Source of the DNA: a beta proteobacterium AAP99 | GTDB lineage: Bacteria; Pseudomonadota; Gammaproteobacteria; Burkholderiales; Burkholderiaceae_C | Length of the DNA stretch: 64,000 nucleotides | Direction of reading: 5' to 3' | NCBI GenBank assembly: GCA_001295775.1 | Contig: LJIA01000008.1 | Span: 1 to 64,000, forward strand | In this document: piece after piece, positions 10,754-19,913 of the stretch | Position numbering within the stretch: position 1 is the stretch's first letter | Layout: each line of letters starts with the position of its first letter | Translations under genes and position numbers: made by a program | The notes under the pieces: generated by a model | What the model saw: only the letters and a program-made list of their open reading frames with translations | What the model was told of the DNA's origin: nothing | Databases searched by the model: none

Positions 10754-11413
10754 ATGAACACACGCATTTCCCTGCTGGCCGCCGCGGCGCTGGCCTTCAG
10801 TGCCGGCGCCCACGCGCAGGAACAGTCCCTCACCCTGGGCATCGCCCAGGTCAGCATCAACTCCAAGGCCAGCGATCTGCGCGGCCCCTTCACCCCCGCA
10901 GGCGCCAACCTCAAGGTGGACGACGCCACGACCCTGGTGTTCTCCTACACCCGGCGTGTGGATGATCGCTTCAGCCTCGAACTCGCTCTGGGTATTCCGC
11001 CCACCCACGACGTGCAGGGCAAGGGCGCGCTGGCGAGCGTGGGCAAGATCGCCGAGGTCAAGCAGTTCTCGCCCACGATGTTCGTCAACTACAGCTTTGC
11101 CGGCCCCAAGGCCACGCTGCAGCCCTTCGTGGGCGTGGGCGTGAACTACACCAACTTCTACGCCGGCAAGAGCACCCCGGCCGGCAGCAACGCCAGCGGC
11201 GGCCCCACCTCCATCACCCTGACCGACAGCTTCGGCCTGGCCGCGCAGGCGGGCCTGAACTGGCGCATCGACGAACGCTGGTTTGCCAGCGCCAAGATCG
11301 CCACCGCCCAGGTCAAGAGCGACCTCACCAGCAACAGCGCCGGCCTGGTGCGCACCACCACCATCGACTTCCGGCCGGTGGTGTTTGCGGTGAGCGGGGG
11401 GTATCGGTTCTGA
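10754..11413 (+). CDS. OmpW-family outer-membrane protein
   Basis: 219 aa. A cleavable signal peptide ends SAGAHAQ (about residue 22). The mature part has alternating amphipathic strands and ends in an aromatic residue (GGYRF), as beta-barrels recognised by the BAM machine do. Segments LVFSYTRRVDDRFSLELALG and FVGVGVNYTNFY match OmpW, an eight-stranded barrel with a hydrophobic channel. ATG 10754 is preceded by AGGAGA. It may share a transcript with the upstream hydrolase; a role in uptake of small hydrophobic compounds is only inferred from the family. Confidence 0.85.
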   Translation: MNTRISLLAAAALAFSAGAHAQEQSLTLGIAQVSINSKASDLRGPFTPAGANLKVDDATTLVFSYTRRVDDRFSLELALGIPPTHDVQGKGALASVGKIAEVKQFSPTMFVNYSFAGPKATLQPFVGVGVNYTNFYAGKSTPAGSNASGGPTSITLTDSFGLAAQAGLNWRIDERWFASAKIATAQVKSDLTSNSAGLVRTTTIDFRPVVFAVSGGYRF

Positions 11414-11444
11414 GCCGGGCAACCCGAAACGCCCTGCAGCAGCC

Positions 11445-11849
11445 ATGACTGAACACCCCATCGCCGCCTGGCACCGCATGGCCGAGGCCCGTGATCCCAC
11501 GGGTCTCGCTGAACTCATCGACGAAACGGCGGTGTTCCACTCGCCGGTGGTGCACACACCGCAGGCCGGCCGCGCCCTGGTGGTGATGTATCTCTCTGCC
11601 GCGTTCAAGGTCTTCTTCAGCCCGAACTTTCGCTATGTGCGCGAGATCATTGGCGAGCACGATGCCGTGCTGGAATTCGAGACCGAGCTGGATGGCGTGA
11701 TGGTCAATGGCGTCGATCTGATCCGCTGGAGCGAGGCGGGGCACATCACGGACTTCAAGGTCATGCTGCGGCCGGCCAAGGCGCTACAGGCGGTGCAGGC
11801 GCGCATGGCGGTGATGCTCACTTCGATCTCAGACCAGAAGGTCCGATAG
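11445..11849 (+). CDS. SnoaL/NTF2-like small protein
   Basis: 134 aa with the cone-shaped NTF2-like pattern: HRMAEARDPTGLAELIDETAVFHSPVV, then a helix and beta strands including FETELDGVMVNGVDLIRW. Members include isomerases, polyketide cyclases and pure binding proteins, so the reaction is unknown. It follows the OmpW-like gene by 31 bp. Its 3' end overlaps the convergent hybrid kinase gene by 21 bp. Confidence 0.75.
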   Translation: MTEHPIAAWHRMAEARDPTGLAELIDETAVFHSPVVHTPQAGRALVVMYLSAAFKVFFSPNFRYVREIIGEHDAVLEFETELDGVMVNGVDLIRWSEAGHITDFKVMLRPAKALQAVQARMAVMLTSISDQKVR

Positions 11850-14800
11850 GTCCTTGAGCCGGAAGGGTTTGGTCAGCACGCCGCGCAGTCCATAGCGGCT
11901 GCTGAGGCTGGCGGCGTGATCGGTCGCGTCTGCCGTAAGCAGGATCACGCGGTCGGCCGGCAGCTGGTGTCGGATCCTGCTGTCATCGAGCAGGCTGACG
12001 CCTTCCCCGTCTGGCAGATTCAGATCGAGCAGCACGTAGTCGAACTGCTCTGCAAGGATTCGATCCCTTGCTTGTGCCACGCTCGCGGCGCGTCGTATCG
12101 GCCAGCCGGGAAAGGTTGTGTGCAAAGCTTCCTCGAGCAGCAGCGCATTCACAAGGTTGTCCTCAACGCAGAGCACCTTGCGCATGGTCGCAGCCGCGCT
12201 GGTCGAAACGGGCTGGGGCAGCGCTGCGATGGCAACCGGTTCCGCGGCGGGCAGTCGCAGCTCGAAGGTCGTGCCCTCAGCGGGCGTGCTGGATGCGGCG
12301 AGCGACCCACCCATGCGCTCCGCGAGCGTCTTGCAGATGGTCAGCCCGATGCCGGTACCCTCGATGCCACTCTGTTCGCGACCAAGCCGATCAAAGGGAT
12401 TGAAGAGACGGGCGAGCTGATCCTCGGTCATGCCGATGCCGTCATCGCGTACAGAGATCACGACGGTCGACTCCTGACGTGAGACATTGACCCACGCGTG
12501 ACCGCCCGAGCGACTGTACTTTGCCGCATTGCTAAGCAGGTTGACGACGATCTGCTTCAGACGCTTGACGTCCGCTCTGACCCACTCCGTGGTCGAGGGA
12601 CATTCCAAGCTCACACGTGCCTTGCTGGCCTGCGGTTCGATGAGGGCGACCGACTCTTGCAGGGCCCGATCCAGGGCCATTGGCGAAAGATTCAGGGGGA
12701 TGGTCCCGCTTTCGATGCGCGACAGATCGAGCACCTCGTCTATCAGGCTCAGGAGGTGCCAGCCGGCGGTCTCGACGCGGCCCAGACGATCGTCTGCCGC
12801 ACGGTCAGTCGCGAGGCGCTGGCGCAGCAGCTGCGTGTAGCCAATGATCGCGTTCAACGGCGTGCGCAGCTCGTGACTCATGCGCGACAGAAAGATGTTC
12901 TTGGCCTGGGTCTGGGCTTCGGCGACCTGTCTGGAGCTGCGTTCTGTCTCGATTTCGTGGCTTGCCGATGTGTCGATTGTGTTCCCGATGGCCCGGATGG
13001 CGCGACCGAGCGTGTCCCGCTCGATGACGCACGAGCTCTTCAACCAACGCCAATCGCCGTCCGATGTACGGACTCTGAACTCGGCTTCCCACAGTTGCGC
13101 ACTTTTGATTGCCGCGCGCCACGTCGCAACTGCGTTCTGACGATCTTCTGGGTGGATTCGATCAATCACTTCAGCCATGCCCAGCGGTAAAGCGAGCGGC
13201 GAAAGATCGAACATCCCGTACACGGCCTCGCCCCAGTGGGCCTGAGCGTGGACCAGATCCACTTCCCAGATGCCGATTTGCGCATTTCGGGTCGCGAGCT
13301 CGAACCGCCGGGTGGTGTCCTGCAGCGCTGCTTCGCGCTCAACATCGCGGGTGACATCGGTGAGTACCCAGACCAATGCATCACCCTCGCCTTGCTCTCC
13401 GGCGATCTGCCGGACCTCGACATCGAACCAGATCACGTCCCCGCGGCGTCCTGTCACGCGGATGCGCGGCGATACCTCTTGCCTCAGACTGAGCGTGAGG
13501 TCCCGCAGCCGGTGAAACATGACGGAGCCGTCTGGCGCGACATCCTGGAGCGTTTGCTCAATCTGCTGGTCCAGCACGTCGATTGTGGAGAGGCCCGTTC
13601 GGCGCAAGTACGACGGGTTGGTCCAGCTGATCTGGCCCTGCTCGTCGGTGATGGCCACCGCCTGCGACGACACCTCAAGTGCGTTGGAAAGCAGCCGATT
13701 GATGAGTTCGTGGGCATGTAGTCGACCCTGGATTTCCACCAGGGCAGTCACGTCCTGGACTGATCCTTCGACGGCGACCAGGCGATCACCCTCGTACACC
13801 GGGCTGGCGACACTCTTGATCCAACGTGTGGCCCCATCAGAGGCGCGCTGGAGGCTGCACAGGTCTGAATAGCCCTCGCCGGTGTCGAGCAGACGTCTGC
13901 GATGCTGCAGGAGCCGGCGCTGGTGCTCGCCGCTCGCTCCCTGAAAGTCCATCCAATCGGTCGGCCCGAAATCTTCAGGCAAGCCGTAGATGCCTTTGGC
14001 TGTTGGCGACAAGCTGAGCTGCATCGTCTGAACGTCGACATGCCAGGGGCCGATCTGGGCGAGTTCACATGCGCGCGCGAGAGTCTTGGAGGTTGCGTGC
14101 AGTTTGCGGTTGGCCCGCGCGAGCTCAGTGACGTCACGCACGGTACCGACCATCTTGTCATTCGCCGTACCGCCTGTCGTGAGCGGCGCCCCCCGCACCA
14201 GGATCGTCCGCAGCGTCCCTTCAACATCATGGAACTCGACGATCTGGTCAATCGGTTGACCTGCCGCTTCGGCCGTCTTCAGCGCACTACTGAAGCGCTG
14301 CGCTACGGCTGAACTCGCCCGCTTGAGGATCGCATCAAAGGAGGTTTTGGAATGCGACTGGTTTCCCACCGCCTCGTGCAGCCAGGGGGCGCCCTCGCCG
14401 AGAACGATGGAGCCGTCCTGGCGCATGACCCAAGTCGTGTCGGCGCTGGCATCCAGCGCCTGCGAGTTCAGAACGGTCGCCTGTTCCAGGCGCAACTGGT
14501 AGCTGACCACGCGGAATCGCCACCAAGCCCAGCCGGCGAGTGCCGCTGCAATGAGGGCAGCGAGCAGGGCAAACTTCGTGCCTTGGTCACTAATCCATAC
14601 GGCTCGAACGTCGGCCACATCGGTGGCAACCAGTGCTTTCGCTGAGGATCCGGGTACCAGCGCCCAGCCGATCAATCGCTCCACATAGTCCGTCTCGGTG
14701 GCGACGGTGTGTACGGTTCCGTGTGCATCTCCGCTGAGGACGGATTGGCGAATCATTGCGGCCGACGATGACTTTGACGCGTCCCGGCCGAGTTGTTCTG

Positions 14801-15410
14801 GCGCGAATGGGAACCTGAGCAGGATGAGGTCGGAACCGCTGCGCAGCCCGATCGGGTTAAGCCCCTTCCAGCGCGGACGTGTCCAGTTCGCAAGAATGTT
14901 CTCGATCGGCATGCTGATGACGATCCAGTGCGCCGAGTTGGTGCGATACAGCACGGGCAGCCAGTGGCGCCCCTGGCGCTCCACTGCCCACCCCAGGCTG
15001 GCCGACTGCGGCCGGTGATAGTCCGTGAACTGCACACGCAGCGCTTCGGGCGCCGGACCCGAGTCTGTGGCGGTGCTGCCGATCAGCTGACCCTGTGCAT
15101 CGAAGATTTCGAGAATGTCCGAACCGCTCAATCTCGAATAGGCGGCCCGTTGAATCGTCGAGCGATCCCGCTCCGGATATGCATCGAGATCCTCTGCGGC
15201 GCCTCGTGCGTTGCGCAGATGCAGACTCAGCGTGCTCGCATTGATCTGCGCGAGCGCCTGAATCTCCGCTCGGGCGTGCGCAATCGCGTCGTAGTAGCTG
15301 TCCCGAGCCCACAGCGCAAGCAACGCGTATGCGACGCCTGCAGTCATGCCGATCAGCACTAGGAACACGCCTGTTGGCAGGGGTGTGCGCTTTGCGCGGT
15401 GCTCACTCAT
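11829..15410 (-). CDS. Multi-PAS hybrid sensor histidine kinase
   Basis: 1193 aa. A first membrane helix (about 14-34), a periplasmic sensor of some 230 residues and a second helix (about 270-290, FALLAALIAAALAGWAWW) precede at least four PAS/PAC units (about 310-830). Next come HisKA with H-box SRMSHELRTPLNA (His near 846), HATPase with NLLSNAAKYS, DDGIGM and GTGIGLTIC, and a C-terminal receiver (about 1075-1193; VEDN, LLDLNLPDG, TKPF). It should autophosphorylate and pass phosphate to its own receiver and onward. The gene overlaps the upstream regulator gene by 4 bp (ATGA), so the two are co-translated. Signal unknown. Confidence 0.93.
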   Translation of the reverse strand: MSEHRAKRTPLPTGVFLVLIGMTAGVAYALLALWARDSYYDAIAHARAEIQALAQINASTLSLHLRNARGAAEDLDAYPERDRSTIQRAAYSRLSGSDILEIFDAQGQLIGSTATDSGPAPEALRVQFTDYHRPQSASLGWAVERQGRHWLPVLYRTNSAHWIVISMPIENILANWTRPRWKGLNPIGLRSGSDLILLRFPFAPEQLGRDASKSSSAAMIRQSVLSGDAHGTVHTVATETDYVERLIGWALVPGSSAKALVATDVADVRAVWISDQGTKFALLAALIAAALAGWAWWRFRVVSYQLRLEQATVLNSQALDASADTTWVMRQDGSIVLGEGAPWLHEAVGNQSHSKTSFDAILKRASSAVAQRFSSALKTAEAAGQPIDQIVEFHDVEGTLRTILVRGAPLTTGGTANDKMVGTVRDVTELARANRKLHATSKTLARACELAQIGPWHVDVQTMQLSLSPTAKGIYGLPEDFGPTDWMDFQGASGEHQRRLLQHRRRLLDTGEGYSDLCSLQRASDGATRWIKSVASPVYEGDRLVAVEGSVQDVTALVEIQGRLHAHELINRLLSNALEVSSQAVAITDEQGQISWTNPSYLRRTGLSTIDVLDQQIEQTLQDVAPDGSVMFHRLRDLTLSLRQEVSPRIRVTGRRGDVIWFDVEVRQIAGEQGEGDALVWVLTDVTRDVEREAALQDTTRRFELATRNAQIGIWEVDLVHAQAHWGEAVYGMFDLSPLALPLGMAEVIDRIHPEDRQNAVATWRAAIKSAQLWEAEFRVRTSDGDWRWLKSSCVIERDTLGRAIRAIGNTIDTSASHEIETERSSRQVAEAQTQAKNIFLSRMSHELRTPLNAIIGYTQLLRQRLATDRAADDRLGRVETAGWHLLSLIDEVLDLSRIESGTIPLNLSPMALDRALQESVALIEPQASKARVSLECPSTTEWVRADVKRLKQIVVNLLSNAAKYSRSGGHAWVNVSRQESTVVISVRDDGIGMTEDQLARLFNPFDRLGREQSGIEGTGIGLTICKTLAERMGGSLAASSTPAEGTTFELRLPAAEPVAIAALPQPVSTSAAATMRKVLCVEDNLVNALLLEEALHTTFPGWPIRRAASVAQARDRILAEQFDYVLLDLNLPDGEGVSLLDDSRIRHQLPADRVILLTADATDHAASLSSRYGLRGVLTKPFRLKDLSDLLV

Positions 15411-16012
15411 CGGTTCAGGAAGGGCAGCGCTTCGCTCAAGACTGCATGGGTGATGGGTTTGCGTAGGTAAAGCACGCCTTGGGGGAGTTCGCCCAGACGC
15501 TCCACCTCGTCGCGGGAGAAGTGGGTCACCAGGGCGATTCGAGTGCCGCTCAGACGCTGATTACAGACCAGATGCCGAACCATCGCCACCCCGTCCATGC
15601 CAGGCATGTTCACGTCTGCAAGAAGCACGTCCGGAGGGGAATTTCCTGCGTGCAGGAGCGCGTCGAACGGGTTGTTGAACAGCAGCACTCGAGCGCGATC
15701 GCCGCAGAGTGCGCTCAGGATCTCACTGATCAGTTCGGCTTCGATTGAATCGTCCTCGACGACCATGATCTGCGCCGCGTTTTGATCGGTTGACGTTGCG
15801 GGCACTGCTGGCGCACTGGCGAGCTGCGCTTGGCGCGATGCCAGCAGCGTCTCAACCGACTGCGTCGATACACGCCGGTGCCCGCCCAATGTGCGCCAGG
15901 CGTCCAGCAGACGCTGATCAACCCACTTCTGAATCGTTTGCGTGGAGACGCCCAGCCGTGCCGCAGCTTGAGCTGTGGTCAGAGCGTCGGTGGGCAAGGG
16001 GCGAGTCGCCAT
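15407..16012 (-). CDS. Response regulator with N-terminal MerR/excisionase-like HTH and C-terminal receiver
   Basis: 201 aa. Residues about 8-60 (LTTAQAAARLGVSTQTIQKW ... GGHRRVS) form an excisionase/MerR-type winged helix that ends in the GGHRR wing. Residues about 80-201 are a receiver with acidic pair VVEDDS, phospho-acceptor LLADVNMPGMDG, a Thr in ALVTHF and the lysine in RKPIT. The order HTH then receiver is the reverse of most regulators. ATG 16012 lies 64 bp after the chemoreceptor stop; longer in-frame starts would run into that gene. It is in one operon with the chemoreceptor and the hybrid kinase. Confidence 0.85.
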   Translation of the reverse strand: MATRPLPTDALTTAQAAARLGVSTQTIQKWVDQRLLDAWRTLGGHRRVSTQSVETLLASRQAQLASAPAVPATSTDQNAAQIMVVEDDSIEAELISEILSALCGDRARVLLFNNPFDALLHAGNSPPDVLLADVNMPGMDGVAMVRHLVCNQRLSGTRIALVTHFSRDEVERLGELPQGVLYLRKPITHAVLSEALPFLNR

Positions 16013-16076
16013 AGGCAGCGCCGCCGGCTCGGCGAAGTCGCGCGCGGCGGGGTGCGCAGATGCTATCCCTGAATCG

Positions 16077-17648
16077 TCAGGCACGTTGCGCTGCAGGTGC
16101 ACGATGTTCCAGCACGAACACGCTGACCGCCTGAACGAGGCTGTCTGCCTGGGCACGCAGGCTCTCTGCAGCCGCAGCGCTTTCCTCAACCAGCGCTGCG
16201 TTCTGCTGGGTTGCGCTGTCCATCGATTGCACTGCTTCGCCCACCTGGATGACGCCGTCGCTCTGCTGGCGGCTGGCGCTGCTGATCTCTGCGAGCAGCT
16301 CGGTGACGCGGCGAACTGCTGCTCCTGCCTCGGACAGGGTGTTGCCTGCTTGCCGGACCAGGATGCCACCTTCACTTGTGGATTCCCCGCTCTCTGCGAC
16401 TAGACCCTTGATCTCGCGCGCGGCCGTGGCACACCGGCCGGCCAAGGCACGTACTTCCGTGGCCACCACGGCGAAACCGCGGCCCTGCTCACCGGCGCGC
16501 GCCGCTTCCACGGAGGCATTGAGCGCGAGGATGTTGGTCTGGAAGGCGATGCCGTCGATGGTGCCGAGGATGTCTGCGATGCGTCGGGCCGTCAGGTCGA
16601 TCCTGCCCATGGCCTCGGTGACTTCGCGCATGACGGCGTTGCTGCGCTCGGTCACGGCCGCGGCTTCGCGGGCCAGCTCGTCGGCCAACTGTGCACTCTC
16701 GGCGTTGCTGCGCACCGTCGTGCCCAGTTGTTCCATGGTCGCGGCAGTCTGCTGGATCGCGCTGGCCTGCTGCTCGGTCCGGCTGGAGAGGTCGGTGTTG
16801 CCCTGTGCAATCTGTGCGCTCGCACTGGCAACGGCCTCGGCATTTGCGCGAACCTCCGATACCGTCTGCACCAGGCTCAGGCGCGTGCGTTCGATGGCGT
16901 TCAACAGGACGGCCAGCTCATCGCGTCCACTCGCGGCCACCGGCACGTTCAGCCGGCCGGCCGCAAGGCGCTCGCTGGCTGTCACACCGAGGTCCAGCCG
17001 CCTGGTGATGTTGCGGCTGATCAGCCAGCCCATCACGGCAGCGGCGAGGGTGGCGAGCAGCACGCAGCCGACGGTGAGCATCATCGCCATGCGGTGCGCT
17101 GCTTGCGCCGCCTCGTAGTAGCGCTTGTTGTCGGTCTTGATGTATTCGATGTATGCATCGATGGCGTTCTGCCACTGCGTGGCTGCAGGGCCTGCCTCCT
17201 TGAGCAGGAGTTCAACGACGGCCTGTCGGTCGTTCGACCTTGCCAATTCGACGACGCGATCGTTCAGGGGCATGGTCTTGTCGCGAGCGGATGCGATCGG
17301 CCGCATGAGCTCGATGGCGGACGGGCTCTCGGGAAGCTTCTCCAGCGCTTCCCAGGCTTGCGCGTAGGCGAGGCGCGCTTTGCGCACCTTTTCGTACTCC
17401 CGCTCGCGAACGGCGGGGTCGTCGAGCAGGGCGATCGTTCGGATCACACGAACCACGACATGCACCGATTCGCTCAGATCATTGGCTCTGTCGATCCGCT
17501 CGTTGTTGACGTTCACGACAACACCAAAGCGCTTGTTCAAGTCGGTCAGTTCCATCAGTGCGACGGCGCCCATGCCGAGCATGAGTGCGACCAGCAGCGC
17601 GAAGGCTGCGCCGAGCTTGACGCGGATGGACAGGTTGTTCAGTGACAT
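16077..17648 (-). CDS. Methyl-accepting chemotaxis protein
   Basis: 523 aa. A transmembrane helix (about 10-32), a four-helix-bundle ligand domain (about 35-190), a second helix (about 190-212) and HAMP precede the signalling domain, whose hairpin tip reads [23 protein letters not shown] 17648 has GAGGAG 5 bp upstream. It lacks a C-terminal NWETF-like pentapeptide, so it probably depends on other receptors or tether-free CheR/CheB. It heads an operon with the HTH-receiver regulator and the hybrid kinase, so the receptor may feed that pathway instead of, or as well as, flagellar chemotaxis. Confidence 0.93.
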   Translation of the reverse strand: MSLNNLSIRVKLGAAFALLVALMLGMGAVALMELTDLNKRFGVVVNVNNERIDRANDLSESVHVVVRVIRTIALLDDPAVREREYEKVRKARLAYAQAWEALEKLPESPSAIELMRPIASARDKTMPLNDRVVELARSNDRQAVVELLLKEAGPAATQWQNAIDAYIEYIKTDNKRYYEAAQAAHRMAMMLTVGCVLLATLAAAVMGWLISRNITRRLDLGVTASERLAAGRLNVPVAASGRDELAVLLNAIERTRLSLVQTVSEVRANAEAVASASAQIAQGNTDLSSRTEQQASAIQQTAATMEQLGTTVRSNAESAQLADELAREAAAVTERSNAVMREVTEAMGRIDLTARRIADILGTIDGIAFQTNILALNASVEAARAGEQGRGFAVVATEVRALAGRCATAAREIKGLVAESGESTSEGGILVRQAGNTLSEAGAAVRRVTELLAEISSASRQQSDGVIQVGEAVQSMDSATQQNAALVEESAAAAESLRAQADSLVQAVSVFVLEHRAPAAQRA

Positions 17649-17960
17649 GGCGGCTCCTCGTCGGATCGGTAAGCGGGAATGGGGTTGCAAAAATATAGAA
17701 AACAACAAAGTTATTGATTAATGAAAATGTGAACTGTTTTCGCCGCAATTTCGCTGGACTGGAGTGGGTCTACTGGATAACCCTAAAAAATCCCAACCGA
17801 TTGAAAGACTTAGAGGAGATGGATGCAGCGCAACGAACGCAAAATCATCGAAATTGCGTTCGTTTACTGCGTGCCGGCTCGCTTGGCTGGGGGCGGCGAG
17901 GGCATGGGCTACCACCGCAGCGGTCGCGCGGGAGTAGACCGCAAGGGCGCTCCGGGCAAC
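17649..17960. other. 312-bp AT-rich gap with an 11-bp perfect inverted repeat
   Basis: This is the upstream region of the chemoreceptor operon and the downstream region of the radical SAM gene (both minus strand). AT-rich sequence at 17690-17730 is a likely promoter zone, but I could not fix a -10/-35 pair. At 17832-17864 lies AACGAACGCAA, an 11-nt loop and TTGCGTTCGTT, a strong hairpin about 100 bp past the radical SAM stop. It may be a terminator or an operator. Confidence 0.4.
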
Positions 17961-19100
17961 TCAGAGCATGGCGTTGCGCCGCATTGCGACCGTGACTTCC
18001 AGATCGCGTACCGCTGCCCAAGCGGGCTCTCTTGGCTTGAAGATGAACGGCACCGTTTCCTGCCGATGGGTCTGTTCGGCGACGGTGTCGTACCAATAGG
18101 CGGCGAGCAGGTCTTCCTGTGCGAGCAGGGTGTCTCGCGCTGCGCTGCAGGCGCGGGCGAGCCGGTCGGCGCGGCCGCTGCGGAGCCACTGCGGGGCGAG
18201 CTCACTCAGGCGCGCCTGATGCAGATCGCCCAAGGCAAGTGCCGGGTGCACGGCATGGGTGTAGGGCATGACCTGGCCGTTGGCATTCACGATCAGCACC
18301 GGCGCGGCATCGGCAAGGCGGGTGACGGGCAGCCTGGGGACGAGTCGGTTGCACATGTGTGCCATCTGCTCGCGCAGCAGCACGTCCACCTGCACCGGCA
18401 CGTTCAGTTCGGCGCCCAGCACTTCGGCGGCCATCAGGCCCGCCAGCAGTTCGAGCTGGTCGGGCACCGCGCCGGCCAGGGTCTGTGCGGCGCGGCCATC
18501 GGCCGTGAGCGGATGGACTTGCACGGCGCGTGCGCCGGTTTCGGCGGCCAGACAGATGACGAACTCCAGGCTGTCGGCGTTGTGCTGCGTGAGCGTGAAG
18601 ATGAAGGCGAAGGGCAGGCCGCGCTCGCGCAGGTGCGCCAGGTGGGCCACCGCCTTGTCGAAGGCGCCGGCCTGGCCGCGGATGCGGTCGTGCTCGTCCG
18701 GGCGGCCATCGATGGACACCGCCATGCCATCCAGCACGGGCACCAGCTCGTCGAGCCGGCGGGGCGTGGCCAGCATTGCATTGCTGGTCACGGTGGTGAT
18801 CATGCCCATGGCCTTGGCGGCGGCCAGCAGGGCAGGCAGATCGCGATAGAGCAGGGGTTCGCCGCCACTCACCGCCAGCTGGCCGTAGCCCAGCGCGGCT
18901 GCGTCCTGCACGGCGAGCGCCAGCAGATGCACGGGCAGGGTGTCGGCCTCGCCCGGCCCGCTTTCGGTGTAGCAGTGGGCGCAGGCGAGGTTGCAGCGTC
19001 GCGTGGGGTGAACCTGCAGCACCGGCAGGCTGCCCAGAAGGTTGTCTTCCGGGCTGCAGAACTCCCCCAAGGCGTGCGCGGCGGGCGCAGCCTCAGCCAC
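17961..19100 (-). CDS. Radical SAM protein of unknown substrate
   Basis: 379 aa from GTG 19100. The [4Fe-4S]/SAM motif CNLACAHC puts cysteines at 36, 40 and 43; SGGEPLLYR near residue 78 is the GGE motif that contacts SAM. The C-terminal region keeps the shape of a SPASM/twitch domain (APVLIVNANGQVMPYTHAVHP) but has too few cysteines for a second cluster. The fold is closest to peptide- and cofactor-maturing enzymes of the PqqE/MoaA type. It overlaps the upstream 140-aa gene by 8 bp, so the two are translationally coupled and that protein is the obvious candidate partner or substrate. The downstream end has a hairpin at 17832. Confidence 0.85.
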   Translation of the reverse strand: MAEAAPAAHALGEFCSPEDNLLGSLPVLQVHPTRRCNLACAHCYTESGPGEADTLPVHLLALAVQDAAALGYGQLAVSGGEPLLYRDLPALLAAAKAMGMITTVTSNAMLATPRRLDELVPVLDGMAVSIDGRPDEHDRIRGQAGAFDKAVAHLAHLRERGLPFAFIFTLTQHNADSLEFVICLAAETGARAVQVHPLTADGRAAQTLAGAVPDQLELLAGLMAAEVLGAELNVPVQVDVLLREQMAHMCNRLVPRLPVTRLADAAPVLIVNANGQVMPYTHAVHPALALGDLHQARLSELAPQWLRSGRADRLARACSAARDTLLAQEDLLAAYWYDTVAEQTHRQETVPFIFKPREPAWAAVRDLEVTVAMRRNAML

Positions 19101-19515
19101 GCAGGCCTCCGCCGATCTCGCGCAGATCCTGGATCTCGAAGGCGTTGACGGCGGGATTCACGGCCGGGTTGATGACTTCGCCGGCCGACAACTCCAGGCG
19201 CAGCCAATCCGGGAAGGGAATGCCGTTGATGATGATCCGCGGGCGCCGCGGGGTGAAGCCGCCGCCGCCGTGCCTGCGCAGCCACGCCAGCCAGAAGGCC
19301 ATGTCGTTGCCGCATTGCGGTACGTCATCGCCGCTGTAGGCGAGGGTCAGGCTCACGCCGGTGGCGGCACTGCCGCCCTTGACCAGCGCACCTTCGACGC
19401 TGGCGGGTGACTTGTCGAGATGAGCGGCCAGCTCGCGGATGGCCTCCTCGGAAAACGAACGGGCCTTGAAGGCGGCCAGCAGGCGGGCAGAGCCGCGTTG
19501 AACGGGCATATCCAT
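19093..19515 (-). CDS. Small unknown protein coupled to a radical SAM enzyme
   Basis: 140 aa from ATG 19515, with GAGGAG 7 bp upstream. The N-terminal half is helical (FKARSFSEEAIRELAAHLDK). The middle has a single Cys in DDVPQCGNDMAFWLAWLRRHG. The end carries PRIIINGIPFPDWLRLEL, a repeated VNPAVNPAVN and a Gly-rich tail. No transmembrane segment. I do not recognise the family. The 8-bp overlap with the radical SAM gene suggests a dedicated pair: it may be a modified substrate, a peptide-recognition chaperone or an enzyme subunit. At 140 aa it is long for a RiPP precursor. Confidence 0.7.
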   Translation of the reverse strand: MDMPVQRGSARLLAAFKARSFSEEAIRELAAHLDKSPASVEGALVKGGSAATGVSLTLAYSGDDVPQCGNDMAFWLAWLRRHGGGGFTPRRPRIIINGIPFPDWLRLELSAGEVINPAVNPAVNAFEIQDLREIGGGLRG

Positions 19516-19913
19516 GGTGAAACTCCTCGCGATGGCATGACCCACACCCGGCGGGTGTGGGGGTCGGACGACGGCGCGGCGCGTGGGCTGCGTCCTGCAG
19601 ATGCAGGCGCGGCCGCGGCGCGAGGCCGGGTCTGAGAACGATGCAGAGTCGCGGGGAGGTCGCTACCCCGGGGTCCCAATCCCGGGGTCTGGCGTCATCA
19701 GTGCACGCAGCCTAGGCAGGGCAGCGGGTTCGCGCATCACCGAAATCCGGGAGATCGCACGAACAGGGGGTGCGGTACTGGATTCAATTAATTAGATTGT
19801 TTTCGGACTCAAATCATTGAGTCGGATTAAATTGGGCTTTCCGCTTGTCTGAAGCCATTCTCCAAAGCTAATGGCAATCGGAAAAGCGCAAAAACAAACA
19901 ATTTCGGCCAAAT
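19516..19913. other. 398-bp gap with leader hairpin and two inverted repeats
   Basis: It separates the selD/senC stop (minus strand) from the small radical-SAM partner gene. CCCACACCC-GGC-GGGTGTGGG (19541-19561) is a perfect 9-bp hairpin just before the ribosome-binding site of the partner gene, so it lies in its leader. GACTCAA-ATCA-TTGAGTC (19806-19823) is operator-like. At 19836-19851 the minus strand reads CAGACAAGCGGAAAGC, matching 57840-57855 in 15 of 16 bases. The left part is GC-rich and the right part AT-rich. No gene seen. Confidence 0.45.
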
